A stretch of 64,000 nt of DNA, from the NCBI GenBank assembly GCA_008015235.1, contig SSFF01000003.1:1-64000 (forward strand). The letters run 5' to 3'. The position numbers and the translations under genes were made by a program. Positions 26,875-34,911 of the stretch are shown here, piece after piece; the first letter of the stretch is position 1, and the number at the start of each line of letters is the position of its first letter. Under the pieces are notes generated by a model that made no database searches, had not been told where the DNA came from, and saw only the letters and a list, made by a program, of their open reading frames with translations. Source of the DNA: Rhodoferax sp. (GTDB taxonomy: Bacteria; Pseudomonadota; Gammaproteobacteria; Burkholderiales; Burkholderiaceae_C).

Positions 26875-28281
26875 ATGAAACTGTATGAAATCTACGCTGG
26901 CGAGATCGCCGAACTGATCCGCACCCAGGTGCTGCGCCCCGGCGAGCGCCTGCCTTCGGTGCGGCAGGCCCGGCTGCAGCGCAAGATCAGTGCCTCCACC
27001 ATCTTCGAGGCCTACAACCTGCTCGAAGCGCGCGGACTCATCGTCTGCCGTCCGCGTTCCGGCTACTACGTCCGCACGGGCAAGAGAGCGCAGGCACCCG
27101 AACCGCACACGGCGCCACCGGCCTCCGACTCCCGGCCTGTGGCCATCAGCGACCTGGTGTTCGAGGTGCTGGGCAGCACCCGCAACCTGGGGCTGGTGCC
27201 GCTGGGCTCGGCCTTCGTCTCGCCGCGGCTGTTTCCGCTGGAACGCTTGGCCAAGGGGCTGACGCCGCAGATGAAGCGCCTGGCCCCGGAGCAGTTCACG
27301 GCCCACCTGACGGCAGGCGACGCGCAGCTGCGCCGCCAGATCGCCCTGCGCTACGGTACCGCGGGCGTACAGGTTGCGCCAGACGAACTGGTGGTCACCA
27401 ACGGCGCCATGGAAGCCCTGAACCTGGCGCTGCAGGTCCTCACCGAACCGGGCGACGTGGTGGTGGTGGAGTCGCCCACGTTCTACGCCGCCTTGCAGGC
27501 GCTGGAGCGCCTGAAGCTGCGCGCCGTCGAAGTGGCCACGCACCCGCGCACTGGCGTCGACCTGGCCTCGCTGGAGGCGGTGTTGCGCCAGCACCCGGTG
27601 AAGGCCTGCTGGTGCATGCCCAACTTCCAGAACCCGCTGGGTAGCCTGATGCCGGTGGAGAACAAGCGCGCGCTGGTGTCACTGCTGGCCCGGCACCAGG
27701 TGCCCCTGATCGAGGACGATGTCTACGGCGAGCTCTACTTCGGGCACCAGCGCCCGCCACCGGCCAAGGCCTTCGATACCGACGGGCTGGTGCTGCACTG
27801 CAGTTCGTTCTCCAAGAGCCTGGCGCCCGGCTACCGCGTGGGCTGGGTCGCGGCCGGGCGCTTTGCGCAAGCCATCGAGCGCACCAAGCTGATGACCAGC
27901 CTGTCCACCGCCATCCCGTCGCAGCTGGCCATTGCCGCCTACCTGGAAACCGGTGGCTTGGACCGGCACCTGCGCCAGCTGCGCCTGCGGCTCGAAGACA
28001 ACGCCGCCAGCGCCCTGCGCGCCATTGCCCAGCACTTTCCCAAGGGCACCAAGGTCACCCGGCCCCAGGGCGGCTATTTTTTGTGGGTAGAGCTACCCGC
28101 ACACATCGACGCACTGGCCGTGCACCAGCACGCAGCGCAAATGGGCATCAGCGTGGCACCGGGTCACCTGTTTTCCGCCGACCAGCGCTTTCACCACCAC
28201 CTGCGCTTGAACTATGGCTTCGACGATGCTCAGGCACTGACCCGTGCGCTTCAGGCCTTGGCGGGCTGCATTTCCGGCTGA
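26875..28281 (+). CDS. MocR/GntR-type PLP-dependent regulator or aminotransferase
   Basis: 468 residues. An N-terminal GntR winged HTH (about 1-68: PGERLPSVRQARLQRKISAS) is fused to a fold-type I aminotransferase domain (about 100-460) with the PLP lysine in SSFSKSLAPGYRVGW and the aspartate in IEDDVYGEL. MocR proteins are regulators that use PLP as effector. The target may be the divergent ccoG operon or a distant amino-acid gene. The 3' end overlaps the convergent DUF3079 gene by 31 bases. Confidence 0.9.
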   Translation: MKLYEIYAGEIAELIRTQVLRPGERLPSVRQARLQRKISASTIFEAYNLLEARGLIVCRPRSGYYVRTGKRAQAPEPHTAPPASDSRPVAISDLVFEVLGSTRNLGLVPLGSAFVSPRLFPLERLAKGLTPQMKRLAPEQFTAHLTAGDAQLRRQIALRYGTAGVQVAPDELVVTNGAMEALNLALQVLTEPGDVVVVESPTFYAALQALERLKLRAVEVATHPRTGVDLASLEAVLRQHPVKACWCMPNFQNPLGSLMPVENKRALVSLLARHQVPLIEDDVYGELYFGHQRPPPAKAFDTDGLVLHCSSFSKSLAPGYRVGWVAAGRFAQAIERTKLMTSLSTAIPSQLAIAAYLETGGLDRHLRQLRLRLEDNAASALRAIAQHFPKGTKVTRPQGGYFLWVELPAHIDALAVHQHAAQMGISVAPGHLFSADQRFHHHLRLNYGFDDAQALTRALQALAGCISG

Positions 28282-28475
28282 GTGGCCGGGTCTGGCGCGT
28301 CCGGCGTCACCGCAGTCGGCCCCCAGTCCTGCCAGTCCTCGCCAAACAGCTCCGCCGGGTGCTGGGTGCGGTCCGAGCCGTTGCCGCAGCGCATGTCGGT
28401 GGCCGCACAGTACTTGTCGCAGCCCCAGCAAATGCGCTCGGGATTTTTCGGGGCGGGGGGAAATTTCTTGGCCAT
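28251..28475 (-). CDS. DUF3079 small cysteine-rich protein
   Basis: 74 residues starting MAKKFPPAPKNPERICWGC. It matches the DUF3079 family as I recall it: ICWGCDKYC, MRCGNGSDRTQHPAELFG, DWQDWG. The four cysteines (CxxC, C, C) suggest a metal site. Family function unknown. Its 3' end overlaps the MocR gene antisense. An upstream dispersed repeat separates it from the M20 peptidase. Confidence 0.88.
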   Translation of the reverse strand: MAKKFPPAPKNPERICWGCDKYCAATDMRCGNGSDRTQHPAELFGEDWQDWGPTAVTPDAPDPATQPEMQPAKA

Positions 28476-28525
28476 GGGGCGCTTTCGGTGCAGGCCCGCA
28501 TGGTACGCCGATGCCCGGGAAAGTT

Positions 28526-28578
28526 CTAGGTTACTACGTTTTTTGTAGCAACCTGTGCATATTCCATGCGGGCCAGAG
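28526..28578 (-). repeat. Dispersed repeat, copy 3 (reverse orientation)
   Basis: On the minus strand TGGCCCGCATGG, ATATGCACAGG, TTGCTACAAAAAACGTAGTAA. The only clear copy on the minus strand; it lies between the DUF3079 and M20 peptidase genes. Confidence 0.7.
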
Positions 28579-28588
28579 GTCAAAAACA

Positions 28589-30076
28589 CTACTGACTCTG
28601 TGCCATCTGCGGAATCAGGCGGTGGTAGAAGCGGATGGCATCGAGGTAGTTCTTCACGCTCAGGCGTTCGTCGGTGCCGTGGAAACGCTTCAGGTCCTCG
28701 TTGTTGGCGCGGATTGGCGAGAACTTGAAGATGTGGTCGCTGATCGGGCCGTAGTGGATGGAGTCGGTCCCGGCCACCATCAGGCCCGGTGCCACCAGCG
28801 CATCGGGAAATACTTCGCGGATGGTCCTGTTCAGTGTCTTGTACTGGGCCGAATCGGTGGGAGCCACCTTGGAGGCGTCCACCGCGCCGGGCAGGGCAAA
28901 GAGTTCGAACTTGTCGGCGGGGGCCACCTGCGCCACCTTGGAGCGCATGTGTTCCAACACGCCCTCCTTGGTGTCGCCAGGCAGGATGCGGAAGTTGACC
29001 GTGGCCTCGGCCCGGCCAGGCAGTACGTTTTCCTTGTTGCCGGCGTTGACGATGGTCAGCGCCGTGGTGGTGCGCAGCATGGCGTTGGTGCTGCCGGCAC
29101 CTTCGAGCTGCTTTTGCACTACGGGGCCGAACAGCCACAGGTTGGACAGCGCCACACGGCTGAAGCCACCCATTTCGGGCGCCAGGGTGTCGAACATCTC
29201 ACCGGCCACACCTTTGATGCCGCCGGGCAGCTGCTCGTCTTCCAGGCGGTTCAGGGCCGCGCTCATCATGGCAATGGCGCTGGTGCCCTTCTTGGGCGGC
29301 ATGGACGAATGGCCGGGCGTGGCGGCCATCTTGAGCACCACCGACATGTAGCCCTTCTCGGCCACACCGATCAGCGCCGTCGGCTTGGCGATGCCGGGCA
29401 TCACGCCTTCGAGTACCAGCAGGCCCTCGTCGAGCACAAAGTCGAGCTGCACACCACGGTCCTTGAGCAGGGCGGAAATCTTGGCGGCACCGCGGGCACC
29501 ACTGACCTCTTCGTCGGCGCCATAGGCCAGGTAAATGGTGCGCGGCGGTTTGTAGCCGCTGGCCACCAGCATTTCCACGGCTTCCAACTGCGACAGCAGG
29601 TTGCCCTTGTCGTCCCAGGAGCCGCGGCCCCAGACGAAACCGTCCTTCACTTCACCGGCAAACGGCGGCACGGCCCAGTCGCCTTCGGTGCCGGGGGCGA
29701 TGGGCACTACGTCCTGGTGTGCCATCAGCATGATGGGCTTGGCCTTCGTGTCCGCACCTTCCCAGGTGTAGAGCAGGCTCAGGTCCCCCACCACCTCGCG
29801 CTTCAAGGCGGCGTGGGTCTTGGGGAACTTGGTCTGCAGGAGGGCATGGAAAGCCTTGAACTGGTCGGCGTTGAGCGCGGCGTCGTCGCGCGAAGAAATG
29901 GTTTTCAGACGCACGGCCTCGGCCAGGCGTTCGGCCACGGCCTTTTCGTCCACCGCCACGGGTGCCAGTGGCTCCACCTGCAGCTGGCGCGAGCCCTTGC
30001 GTGCGGTGTTGACGCCCACCGCGGCGGCCAGCACCAGCACCAGTGCAAGCAGGGATAAAGCTATTTTCTTGATCAC
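28589..30076 (-). CDS. M20-family metallopeptidase (carboxypeptidase S-like), membrane-anchored
   Basis: 495 residues from a GTG with GAGGAGA upstream. N-terminal signal anchor (IKKIALSLLALVLVLAAAVG). Zinc-site motifs of M20: MAHQDVVP (His/Asp), WGRGSWDDKGN (second Asp), GADEEVSG (Glu pair) and a late His in FHGTDERLS; a lid/dimerisation domain is inserted at about 230-390 (GYMSVVLKMAATPGHSS). The family cleaves peptides or N-acyl amino acids; PM20D1 and carboxypeptidase S are close relatives. Divergent from a LysR gene. Confidence 0.9.
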   Translation of the reverse strand: MIKKIALSLLALVLVLAAAVGVNTARKGSRQLQVEPLAPVAVDEKAVAERLAEAVRLKTISSRDDAALNADQFKAFHALLQTKFPKTHAALKREVVGDLSLLYTWEGADTKAKPIMLMAHQDVVPIAPGTEGDWAVPPFAGEVKDGFVWGRGSWDDKGNLLSQLEAVEMLVASGYKPPRTIYLAYGADEEVSGARGAAKISALLKDRGVQLDFVLDEGLLVLEGVMPGIAKPTALIGVAEKGYMSVVLKMAATPGHSSMPPKKGTSAIAMMSAALNRLEDEQLPGGIKGVAGEMFDTLAPEMGGFSRVALSNLWLFGPVVQKQLEGAGSTNAMLRTTTALTIVNAGNKENVLPGRAEATVNFRILPGDTKEGVLEHMRSKVAQVAPADKFELFALPGAVDASKVAPTDSAQYKTLNRTIREVFPDALVAPGLMVAGTDSIHYGPISDHIFKFSPIRANNEDLKRFHGTDERLSVKNYLDAIRFYHRLIPQMAQSQ

Positions 30077-30129
30077 GTGTTGTCTCCTCGGGAATCTGGG
30101 CGTGGATCGTAAAGAGTGCGTCTGCATGT

Positions 30130-30173
30130 GTCCAATGCATAATTCATGTAGGTTTCATCGCTTTTTTCGATAC
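30130..30173. promoter_or_regulatory. Probable LysR operator between M20 peptidase and LysR
   Basis: GTCCAATGCATA starts at 30130, identical over 12 bases to the site at 22464 in front of the other LysR gene, and TACAT follows about 40 bases later in both. The 97-base divergent region contains no gene. Confidence 0.5.
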
Positions 30174-31097
30174 ATGACCGCCACCATTGCCCAGCTGCGC
30201 CATTTCATTGCCCTGGCCGAAAGCGGCTCCTTCACGCGCGGGGCCGACAGCACGCGGCGTTCGCAGGCGGCCTTCAGCCGCAGCATTGCCGAGCTGGAGG
30301 GCAAGCTGGGCGTGGCACTGATCGAGCGCGCCGGGCACCGCAACACCCTCACGCCCATTGGCCGCACGGTACTGGAACACGCGCGCCAGGTGGTGGCCCA
30401 GGCCGACGAGCTGCACCAGGTGGTGCAGCACCATGTGAACGGGGACGCCGGCCATGTGCGCCTGGGCCTGGGTCCCACGCCGGCGGCGCTGCTGACCCGG
30501 CCGCTGCTGGACTTCGCCCGCAGGTACCCCGGTGGCATGAAAATCCGCATCGCCCGCGCCAGTTCCGACCAGCAGATCCAGGCCCTGCGCGAACGCCAGC
30601 TCGACGCTCTGGTCATGGACCTGCGCGCCGTGCCCCACGCCAGCGGCGACCTGGTGGTGGAAAAGCTCAGCGAAATGCCCACCGGGCTGGTCTGTCGCGC
30701 TGGCCACCCGCTGTGCCAGTTGGCCACGGTAGCCTTAAGCGATCTGGCCGCTTACCCCATGGCCGGTACCGGCGTCAGCCACAGCGTGGCGCGCCAGGCG
30801 GTGGAGCGCTTTGGCGCCATGGCGCACCCCGACAGCTTCATCTCGCTGGGCAGCGACGATGTGCCCGAACTGCTGGCCCTGACCCGCGACAGTGACTGCG
30901 TGTACGTGGGCATCCTGGCGCCGGCGAAGCCCCTGCTGGCCAGTGGCGCCCTGGTGCAACTGCCTTTTGCCCTGGCCGGGCTGGAGTCGCACCTGGCCTG
31001 GGTGCAACGTGCTGCGCGCGCCCCGAATCCGGTGCTGGACACCATTCGCGCGCTGGTACTGCGCACTCTGTCACAGGTGGCCCTGGTTTGTGCCTAG
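30174..31097 (+). CDS. LysR-family regulator, divergent from M20 peptidase
   Basis: 307 residues. The HTH spans about residues 5-35 (ALAESGSFTRGADSTRRSQ) and the LysR substrate domain follows (RIARASSDQQIQALRERQLD). The divergent gene order predicts control of the M20 peptidase. Protein sequence is only distantly related to the LysR at 22528, yet the two promoters share a 12-base element. Confidence 0.9.
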   Translation: MTATIAQLRHFIALAESGSFTRGADSTRRSQAAFSRSIAELEGKLGVALIERAGHRNTLTPIGRTVLEHARQVVAQADELHQVVQHHVNGDAGHVRLGLGPTPAALLTRPLLDFARRYPGGMKIRIARASSDQQIQALRERQLDALVMDLRAVPHASGDLVVEKLSEMPTGLVCRAGHPLCQLATVALSDLAAYPMAGTGVSHSVARQAVERFGAMAHPDSFISLGSDDVPELLALTRDSDCVYVGILAPAKPLLASGALVQLPFALAGLESHLAWVQRAARAPNPVLDTIRALVLRTLSQVALVCA

Positions 31098-31171
31098 GCA
31101 AAATCGGCGCATCCCGGTAGACTGGTTCGCAAAACCAAGGCCCCACAGAGGGCCTCCAAACGGGAGTTGCA

Positions 31172-31888
31172 ATGGGTCTGGTCTACTTTTTTGTCGGGTT
31201 GGCGGCGGGTGCCGCAGCCTACTACTTCTATCTGCGTCGACAGCGGCGCGCACAACGTCGCATTCCGGCCCAATGGCCGCTCAAAGCCCGGCCCCTGGTG
31301 AACTCCACCGAGCGCGCCATCTGGAGCTGGATGGAGCGGGTGTTTGCCGACCACAAGCTGTTCATCAAGCTGCCAGTCACGCGCTTCACCGCCCCCGACC
31401 AGCGCAGCGACGCCAGCCACTGGTACAAGCTGCTCAATGGCGTGTACTGCAGTTTTACCGTGTGCCGCCCGGATGGTCGCGTGGTGGGCTGTGTGGATGT
31501 GCACAACCCGGCCATGCTGTCCCTGTCCAACCAGGCGCTCAAGCATTCTTTGCTGTCGCAATGCGGGGTTCACTATTGGGTGGTGGACCCAGCCAACCTG
31601 CCGCATGCCACACAGCTGCGCACGGCCTTCCTGGGGGAGGAGTTTGCGCACATCGACACCACCGACACCCTGGACCATCGCTTGCGCAATGGTGCCGACA
31701 CGCTGCAGGCCACGGTCACCCGCCAGCGCGTGGCCCACCGCGAACGCGAGCTCGACCCGGCCACGGCGCGCAAGCCGCAGCCCGAGGACAGCCCACCCAC
31801 CCAGATACTGGAAAGCCGCTTGCCGTCGGGATGGGAACAGAACTCCTTCGTCATGCCGCTGGACAGCCGCATGTCAGACCTGAACTGA
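31172..31888 (+). CDS. DUF2726 protein with N-terminal membrane anchor
   Basis: 238 residues. One hydrophobic helix (GLVYFFVGLAAGAAAYYFYL) and a basic stretch, so the rest is cytosolic. The DUF2726 domain follows (about 40-160: RPLVNSTERAIWSWMERVF, LSNQALKHSLLSQCG), a restriction-endonuclease-like fold in some members, then a low-complexity tail. Function unknown. Ribosome site GGGAG before the ATG. Confidence 0.82.
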   Translation: MGLVYFFVGLAAGAAAYYFYLRRQRRAQRRIPAQWPLKARPLVNSTERAIWSWMERVFADHKLFIKLPVTRFTAPDQRSDASHWYKLLNGVYCSFTVCRPDGRVVGCVDVHNPAMLSLSNQALKHSLLSQCGVHYWVVDPANLPHATQLRTAFLGEEFAHIDTTDTLDHRLRNGADTLQATVTRQRVAHRERELDPATARKPQPEDSPPTQILESRLPSGWEQNSFVMPLDSRMSDLN

Positions 31889-31906
31889 GCCACTGGCCTG
31901 CAGATT

Positions 31907-31970
31907 CGATGCCGAAGCGGGTGCTGGCCCGCCATCAATAAGCGCTGGCTGCTATAAAAATTGATGCGCG
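31907..31970 (+). repeat. Dispersed repeat, copy 4 (degenerate)
   Basis: GGTGCTGGCCCGCCATC, then AAGCGC and GGCTGCTATAAAAATTGATGCG. Fills the gap between the DUF2726 gene and the convergent zf-TFIIB gene. Confidence 0.55.
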
Positions 31971-31980
31971 GTACGAATCT

Positions 31981-32256
31981 TCAGTCAAATATCTCGTGCA
32001 GCCAGGATCGCTTGCGGCCGTACTGGGGGCGCTTGTATTCGTGAAAATCCGAATCGCCAAAGTCGCGGTGCTGGGGGGCACGGGCCATGCGCTCAGGTGA
32101 TGCGGGTTGCATGGCGGGGCTGGACACCTTGTCCAGCAACTTGTCGAGCTCACCCCGGTCGAGCCAGATACCGCGGCACACCGGGCAGTAGTCAATCTCC
32201 ACACCCTGGCGCTCGGTCATTACCAGTGTGCTGTCTGTGCAGTGAGGGCATTTCAT
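31981..32256 (-). CDS. zf-TFIIB domain protein
   Basis: 91 residues with GGAGG five bases before the ATG. N-terminal zinc ribbon of the zf-TFIIB type: MKCPHC, then YCPVCRGIWLDRGELDKLL, four cysteines in two CxxC pairs. The C-terminal half is charged and ends KRSWLHEIFD. Function unknown. Last gene of a three-gene operon with the small membrane protein and HPF-like protein. Confidence 0.88.
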   Translation of the reverse strand: MKCPHCTDSTLVMTERQGVEIDYCPVCRGIWLDRGELDKLLDKVSSPAMQPASPERMARAPQHRDFGDSDFHEYKRPQYGRKRSWLHEIFD

Positions 32257-32272
32257 ACCAACCTCCAAAATT

Positions 32273-32440
32273 TCATACAACAAAACCTGTACCCGGCAGC
32301 AGCAAGCCGCCCGCGCCCAAGCCAATTAGCAGCTTGGCGTCGCGCACATTGCGGTGGGAATATTCATGCCAGGCGGCGTACAGAATCGGCAGCGCAAGCA
32401 GCAGACTGAGCCACTTCAGCTTCAGAAAATCCGATGCCAT
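32273..32440 (-). CDS. Small membrane protein
   Basis: 55 residues, MASDFLKLKWLSLLLALPIL... with two hydrophobic segments separated by AWHEYSHRNVRDAK. The ATG shares one base with the stop of the upstream HPF-like gene (TGATG), which indicates coupled translation and supports a real gene. Family not recognised; the short length and topology resemble small stress-induced membrane proteins. Confidence 0.65.
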   Translation of the reverse strand: MASDFLKLKWLSLLLALPILYAAWHEYSHRNVRDAKLLIGLGAGGLLLPGTGFVV

Positions 32441-32781
32441 CACTGCACCTCCATCGCGGGACGTGCCTGGCGGCGGCCTTTCCTCTGCTGGCGATGGATG
32501 GTGCGGTTCAGATTGCGCACCATGCGCTCCAGACTTTGGTCCAAGGCGCTGCGCCAATTGCTTGCCAATGAGGAGATGACCACTGAGCCGGACTTGTCGG
32601 TCTTCACGGCGAGTAGGCAATGCTTGTCGACGCCGCCACGCGGTCCATTGATGTCGGTAAACATCACCTGGGCGCGCAGCACCACGGTCTTGATGCGACG
32701 CAGTGCAAAGCGCACCCGTTGCAGTGACTCTTCCCTCAGCGCTGCACTGTCGGATTGCCTGGACTTGAAAATGACTTGCAT
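32440..32781 (-). CDS. HPF/RaiA-like ribosome-associated protein
   Basis: 113 residues. The domain runs from MQVIFKSRQSDSAALREES through AQVMFTDINGPRGGVDKHCLLAV and ends with the basic helix LERMVRNLNRTIHRQQRKGRR, the layout of short HPF/RaiA proteins that dock on the 30S subunit in stationary phase. Residue conservation is moderate, so it may be a paralogue with other binding. First gene of an operon divergent from an NhaR-like regulator. Confidence 0.8.
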   Translation of the reverse strand: MQVIFKSRQSDSAALREESLQRVRFALRRIKTVVLRAQVMFTDINGPRGGVDKHCLLAVKTDKSGSVVISSLASNWRSALDQSLERMVRNLNRTIHRQQRKGRRQARPAMEVQ

Positions 32782-32879
32782 AGGGGCCTTTCGTTGAATC
32801 GCCTGGCCCAGACCTTAGCGAAGTACAGGTTCCGAAGAAATCAGATAATTTCTTATCCAGACTCTCTATAAAACTGAAC

Positions 32880-33764
32880 ATGAGTGCAGCATTCAATTAC
32901 AAGCATCTGTACTACTTCTGGGTTGTCGCTAAGGAAGGCGGGATGTCGCGGGCTGCCGACAAGCTCGACATGGCCGTGCAGACCGTGAGTGCGCAGGTCA
33001 AGGAGCTGGAGCGTTCACTGGGGTATGCGTTGCTCAAGCCGGCGGGACGCGGCCTGGTGCTGACGGAGGCCGGTGTCAAGGCCATGCAGCTGGCCGATCA
33101 GATATTCCAGATCGGCGAGAGCCTTCCCACCCTGGTGCGGGATGCCGCCAGTACCCCGACAACGCGCCTGGCCGTCGGCATTTCGGACGGTCTGCCCAAA
33201 TTGGCCGTGCGGCGTCTACTGCAGCCTGTCATTGCCGAGCCTCACCTGCGATTGATATGCCACGAAGGGGAGTTTGATGACTTGCTGGGTGATCTGGCTT
33301 TGCACCGACTCGACGTGGTCTTTTCGGACCGCCCCGCGCCGACAAATCCCAACATCAAGCTCTACAGCCATGTCATGGGCAGTTCCCCGATGGCTTGGTA
33401 TGCCACTGCGGCGATGGTCCGTGCCGGGGGACGCAAGTTTCCGCACAGTCTGGCCGACATGCCGGTGCTCATGCCAACCTCCCACACCGCGGTGCGCGCG
33501 CGGCTGGACCATTGGTTCGAGCAACTCAACATCCGGCCCCGCATCGTGGGTGAATTCGAGGACAGCGCCTTGTTGAAAACCTTTGGCGCCAGCGGCATGG
33601 GGGCTTTTCCCGCTGCGGAATGGGTGCAGGATGATCTGCTGGCCCACTATGGTGTCAAGCGCCTGGGCCCTTGCAGCGGCGTGATCGAGCACTTTTATGC
33701 CGTGGGTACCGAACGCAAGGTGCAACATCCCCTGGTGCAGCGGGTATTGCAGGCGGTGGCGTGA
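32880..33764 (+). CDS. NhaR-like LysR regulator
   Basis: 294 residues. N-terminal HTH FNYKHLYYFWVVAKEGGMSRA and GYALLKPAGRGLVLTEAG closely follow the NhaR pattern, which reads sodium and pH in E. coli. Substrate-binding domain from about residue 95. No nhaA antiporter gene is in the window; the closest candidates are the divergent HPF-like operon (98-base spacer) and itself. Confidence 0.9.
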   Translation: MSAAFNYKHLYYFWVVAKEGGMSRAADKLDMAVQTVSAQVKELERSLGYALLKPAGRGLVLTEAGVKAMQLADQIFQIGESLPTLVRDAASTPTTRLAVGISDGLPKLAVRRLLQPVIAEPHLRLICHEGEFDDLLGDLALHRLDVVFSDRPAPTNPNIKLYSHVMGSSPMAWYATAAMVRAGGRKFPHSLADMPVLMPTSHTAVRARLDHWFEQLNIRPRIVGEFEDSALLKTFGASGMGAFPAAEWVQDDLLAHYGVKRLGPCSGVIEHFYAVGTERKVQHPLVQRVLQAVA

Positions 33765-33878
33765 AAGACAACACGCAACGTTCCCATTTTTTAAGAACAA
33801 GGTTCTTGTAAATACAGGTTTTTTGGGATCTTCTTGATACGTATTCTCCGGGCTGTCTTTGCTTTTCAGGAGATGACG

Positions 33879-34811
33879 ATGAACAAGTTCTTATCTGTAT
33901 TGGCCGTGGTGTTGTCACTGGGCCTTGCCACTGCGTCGATGGACGCCGAGGCCGCCAAGCGCATGGGTTCCGGCAAGTCCATGGGTACGCAGCGCCAGGC
34001 TGTGCAGGACAAGGCTCCTGCGGCTCCCGCCGCCCAAAATGCCGCACCGGCGGCAGGCGCAGGGGCCGCTGCCAAACCGTCGTGGATGGGGCCGGTTGCT
34101 GGTTTGGCCGCTGGCTTGGGCATTGCCGCGCTGGCCTCGCATTTCGGCTTCGGTGACGAACTGGCTTCCATGGTGATGGTAGGCCTGCTGGTGTTTGCAG
34201 TGATCGCCGCGGTCGGATTCTTCCTGCGCAAACGTGCGCAGGCAGGCCAGACTGGCATGCAAGGCCCCCAGGGACTGGTGCCTGCCACCATAGGGACGGG
34301 CCACAGTCCTGCCCATGGCCGTGAGGCAACGCCGCACGGCGCAGCCTACAAGGTGGCCATGCCGTCTGCCGCCAGTGCTGCTGGATCGGGTTCCCTCATC
34401 GGCTCGGGTATTGCAGCCTCGGGTGCCGGTCTGGCACTGCCAGCTGACTTCGACCGCGCCGGTTTCGAACGCAACGCCAAGGAGAACTTCATCCGACTGC
34501 AGGCCGCCTACGACGCCGGCCGTCTGGATGACATCCGCGGATTCACCGCCCCGGACCTCTTTGTGCAGCTCGCGTCGGACCTCGCTCAGCGTGGCCAAGA
34601 CACCCAGCACGGTGAAGTCCTCGCGCTGAATGCCAAGGTGCTGGAGGTGGCCGAGGAAGGCCTGGGCTATGTCGTGAGCGTTCACTTCACCGGATTCATC
34701 CGTTACGGCGCCGGATCGGACGACGAGACCTTCGATGAGATTTGGCACCTGACCAAGCCGCGCCAGGGGAACGAGGGCTGGGTGGTCGCTGGCATCCAAC
34801 AGGCATCCTGA
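33879..34811 (+). CDS. Tim44-like domain membrane protein
   Basis: 310 residues from the ATG at 33879 with CAGGAG six bases upstream. Signal-like start (MNKFLSVLAVVLSLGLATAS), an Ala/Pro linker, two membrane helices (MGPVAGLAAGLGIAALAS, MVMVGLLVFAVIAAVGFF), a flexible stretch and a C-terminal Tim44-like domain (about 195-310: FIRLQAAYDAGRLDDIRGF, FDEIWHLTK). Bacterial Tim44-like proteins are membrane-bound, function unclear. A perfect hairpin follows the stop. Confidence 0.87.
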   Translation: MNKFLSVLAVVLSLGLATASMDAEAAKRMGSGKSMGTQRQAVQDKAPAAPAAQNAAPAAGAGAAAKPSWMGPVAGLAAGLGIAALASHFGFGDELASMVMVGLLVFAVIAAVGFFLRKRAQAGQTGMQGPQGLVPATIGTGHSPAHGREATPHGAAYKVAMPSAASAAGSGSLIGSGIAASGAGLALPADFDRAGFERNAKENFIRLQAAYDAGRLDDIRGFTAPDLFVQLASDLAQRGQDTQHGEVLALNAKVLEVAEEGLGYVVSVHFTGFIRYGAGSDDETFDEIWHLTKPRQGNEGWVVAGIQQAS

Positions 34812-34865
34812 CCGAGAGGTCCGCGCTACCGCGCCGCTTCGTCCCAATACCGCAAGCAAGCCATG

Positions 34866-34892
34866 AAAGGGCCAGTGTCATACTGGCCCTTT
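34866..34892. terminator. Bidirectional hairpin between convergent genes
   Basis: AAAGGGCCAGT, loop GTCAT, ACTGGCCCTTT: an 11-bp perfect stem with A/T ends giving U runs in both directions. It separates the Tim44-like gene from the convergent amino-acid deaminase. Confidence 0.85.
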
Positions 34893-34911
34893 CCGATGGA
34901 CGCGGCACCGT

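Noticed and set aside
32880-33764. NhaR regulator as evidence for an nhaA locus.
   Set aside because: No Na+/H+ antiporter gene is adjacent, so only the family resemblance is reported.
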